From assembly GCA_004802725.1 (NCBI GenBank), contig SGPM01000172.1:36233-55307 (forward strand): a stretch of DNA of 19,075 nt. Direction: 5' to 3'. A model generated the notes under the pieces. It searched no databases, was not told the DNA's origin, and saw only the letters and a program-made list of their open reading frames with translations. Shown one piece after another: positions 18,548 through 19,075 of the stretch. Every line of letters begins with the position of its first letter. Positions within the stretch are counted from its first letter, which is position 1. Source of the DNA: Antrodiella citrinella (taxonomy: Eukaryota > Basidiomycota > Agaricomycetes > Polyporales > Steccherinaceae). The translations under genes were made by a program, and so were the position numbers.

Positions 18548-18636
18548 GGCAATGTAGCCAAGTGGTTTAAGGCGTCACGTTTAGGTTTCTAATCCGTGAT
18601 GGGTTTCCCGCGCGAGTTCGAATCTCGTCATTGTCA
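18548..18636 (+). tRNA. tRNA-Leu (anticodon TAG) with 8-nt intron
   Basis: The cloverleaf folds by eye. The acceptor stem GGCAATG (18548-18554) pairs with CATTGTC (18629-18635) with one G-U, and the discriminator is A18636. The D arm contains GCCAAGTGGTTTAAGGC, the usual leucine/serine form with the A box. The anticodon stem TCACG (18575-18579) pairs with CGTGA (18595-18599), and anticodon TAG is at 18582-18584. Eight bases, TTTCTAAT (18586-18593), lie after position 37, where nuclear tRNA introns sit; removing them leaves a 7-nt loop, TTTAGGC. The long variable arm GGG-TTT-CCC shows class II. The T arm has GAGTTCGAATCTC, the B box. It reads CTA and wobble leucine codons. TAG rather than a serine anticodon and the A discriminator fix the identity as leucine. 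Confidence 0.95.
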
Positions 18637-18648
18637 GTCTCATTTGTC

Positions 18649-18653
18649 TTTTT
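18649..18653 (+). terminator. Pol III terminator of the tRNA gene
   Basis: A run of five T residues starts 13 bp after the tRNA 3' end, the normal RNA polymerase III stop. Confidence 0.75.
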
Positions 18654-19075
18654 GCCTTGTCATCGACATGATCGATAATCATGACCCGAGCATCGCAAAA
18701 CATTGGTACCTTTTTGAACTAAACGTTACAGTATCTTTTGTACTTTCAAACGTTCTGCCGAGTCGTGAGTTTGCGAATGCTCTGGCTTTGCTAGCGCCGT
18801 TACTTCCAAGTAACTTGTCACTGCGTCTCTCGAGCCTGAGTCTATTAGTCTATTCCACGAGACTTGAGATGGGCTCTCACCGAGGTAGATGTGCCACTAA
18901 CTTATGAGTCTCGAGACCTTCAAGGCTGTGGCAATTGGCACCAACCGTGGATATGAGAATACTGCGGAGCAAGAGATGAGGCATACTTGTATTGGTGGCA
19001 TAACTAACAGGAATAAACAAAGAATGACCGCACTGCAGGACTTGAAAGCTAGTATCGCCAAAAACCTGAATGTTG
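18654..19075. other. Right edge, no gene seen
   Basis: Open frames are short, without splice support or motifs. No further tRNA-like fold was recognised. Confidence 0.45.

Overview
The window reads as nuclear DNA of a filamentous basidiomycete, most likely an agaricomycete. Genes are close together and cut by many 50-70 nt introns with GTRNGT-type donors. Recognisable products include a basidiomycete-type OTT_1508-like deaminase, a CFEM protein, a fungal SRP72, a pinin homologue and a nuclear tRNA-Leu with a short intron. No mobile element, CRISPR array or bacterial-style operon is visible. Exon models were built by hand from splice sites, reading phase and protein sense. Where every junction is in phase, they are given to the base.

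Left part (1-5100). Two poorly resolved minus-strand coding fragments flank a broken minus-strand gene at 887-2517, which has the HxE and CxxC zinc signatures of OTT_1508-like deaminases. Next is an intact seven-exon minus-strand NAD(P)-binding Rossmann/epimerase-like gene (3196-4569), transcribed away from the plus-strand SRP72 gene.

Middle (5144-11912, all intact genes on plus). In order: SRP72 (317 aa, about half the usual length); a nine-exon histidine-phosphatase-fold membrane protein lacking the catalytic histidines (446 aa); a secreted, probably GPI-anchored CFEM protein (220 aa); and a 64-aa secreted six-cysteine peptide with knottin-like spacing. The 1.0-1.4 kb stretches between them look gene-poor and carry isolated N bases.

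Right part (12376-19075). Two paralogous alpha/beta hydrolases lie tail to tail as an inverted pair (plus 12376-13759, minus 14351-15747), with nearly identical intron positions and about 0.6 kb between their stop codons. After about 1.4 kb of uncertain coding content come a minus-strand pinin/SDK/memA gene (17133-18395) and, diverging from it, a tRNA-Leu(UAG) gene with an 8-nt intron.

The genes mix housekeeping functions (SRP, splicing, translation) with accessory ones (secreted proteins, hydrolase pair, deaminase). I see no sign that they form a single pathway. The points most worth following up are the inverted hydrolase pair, the catalytically dead phosphatase with its 6-nt micro-exon, the half-length SRP72, the broken deaminase and the knottin-like peptide.
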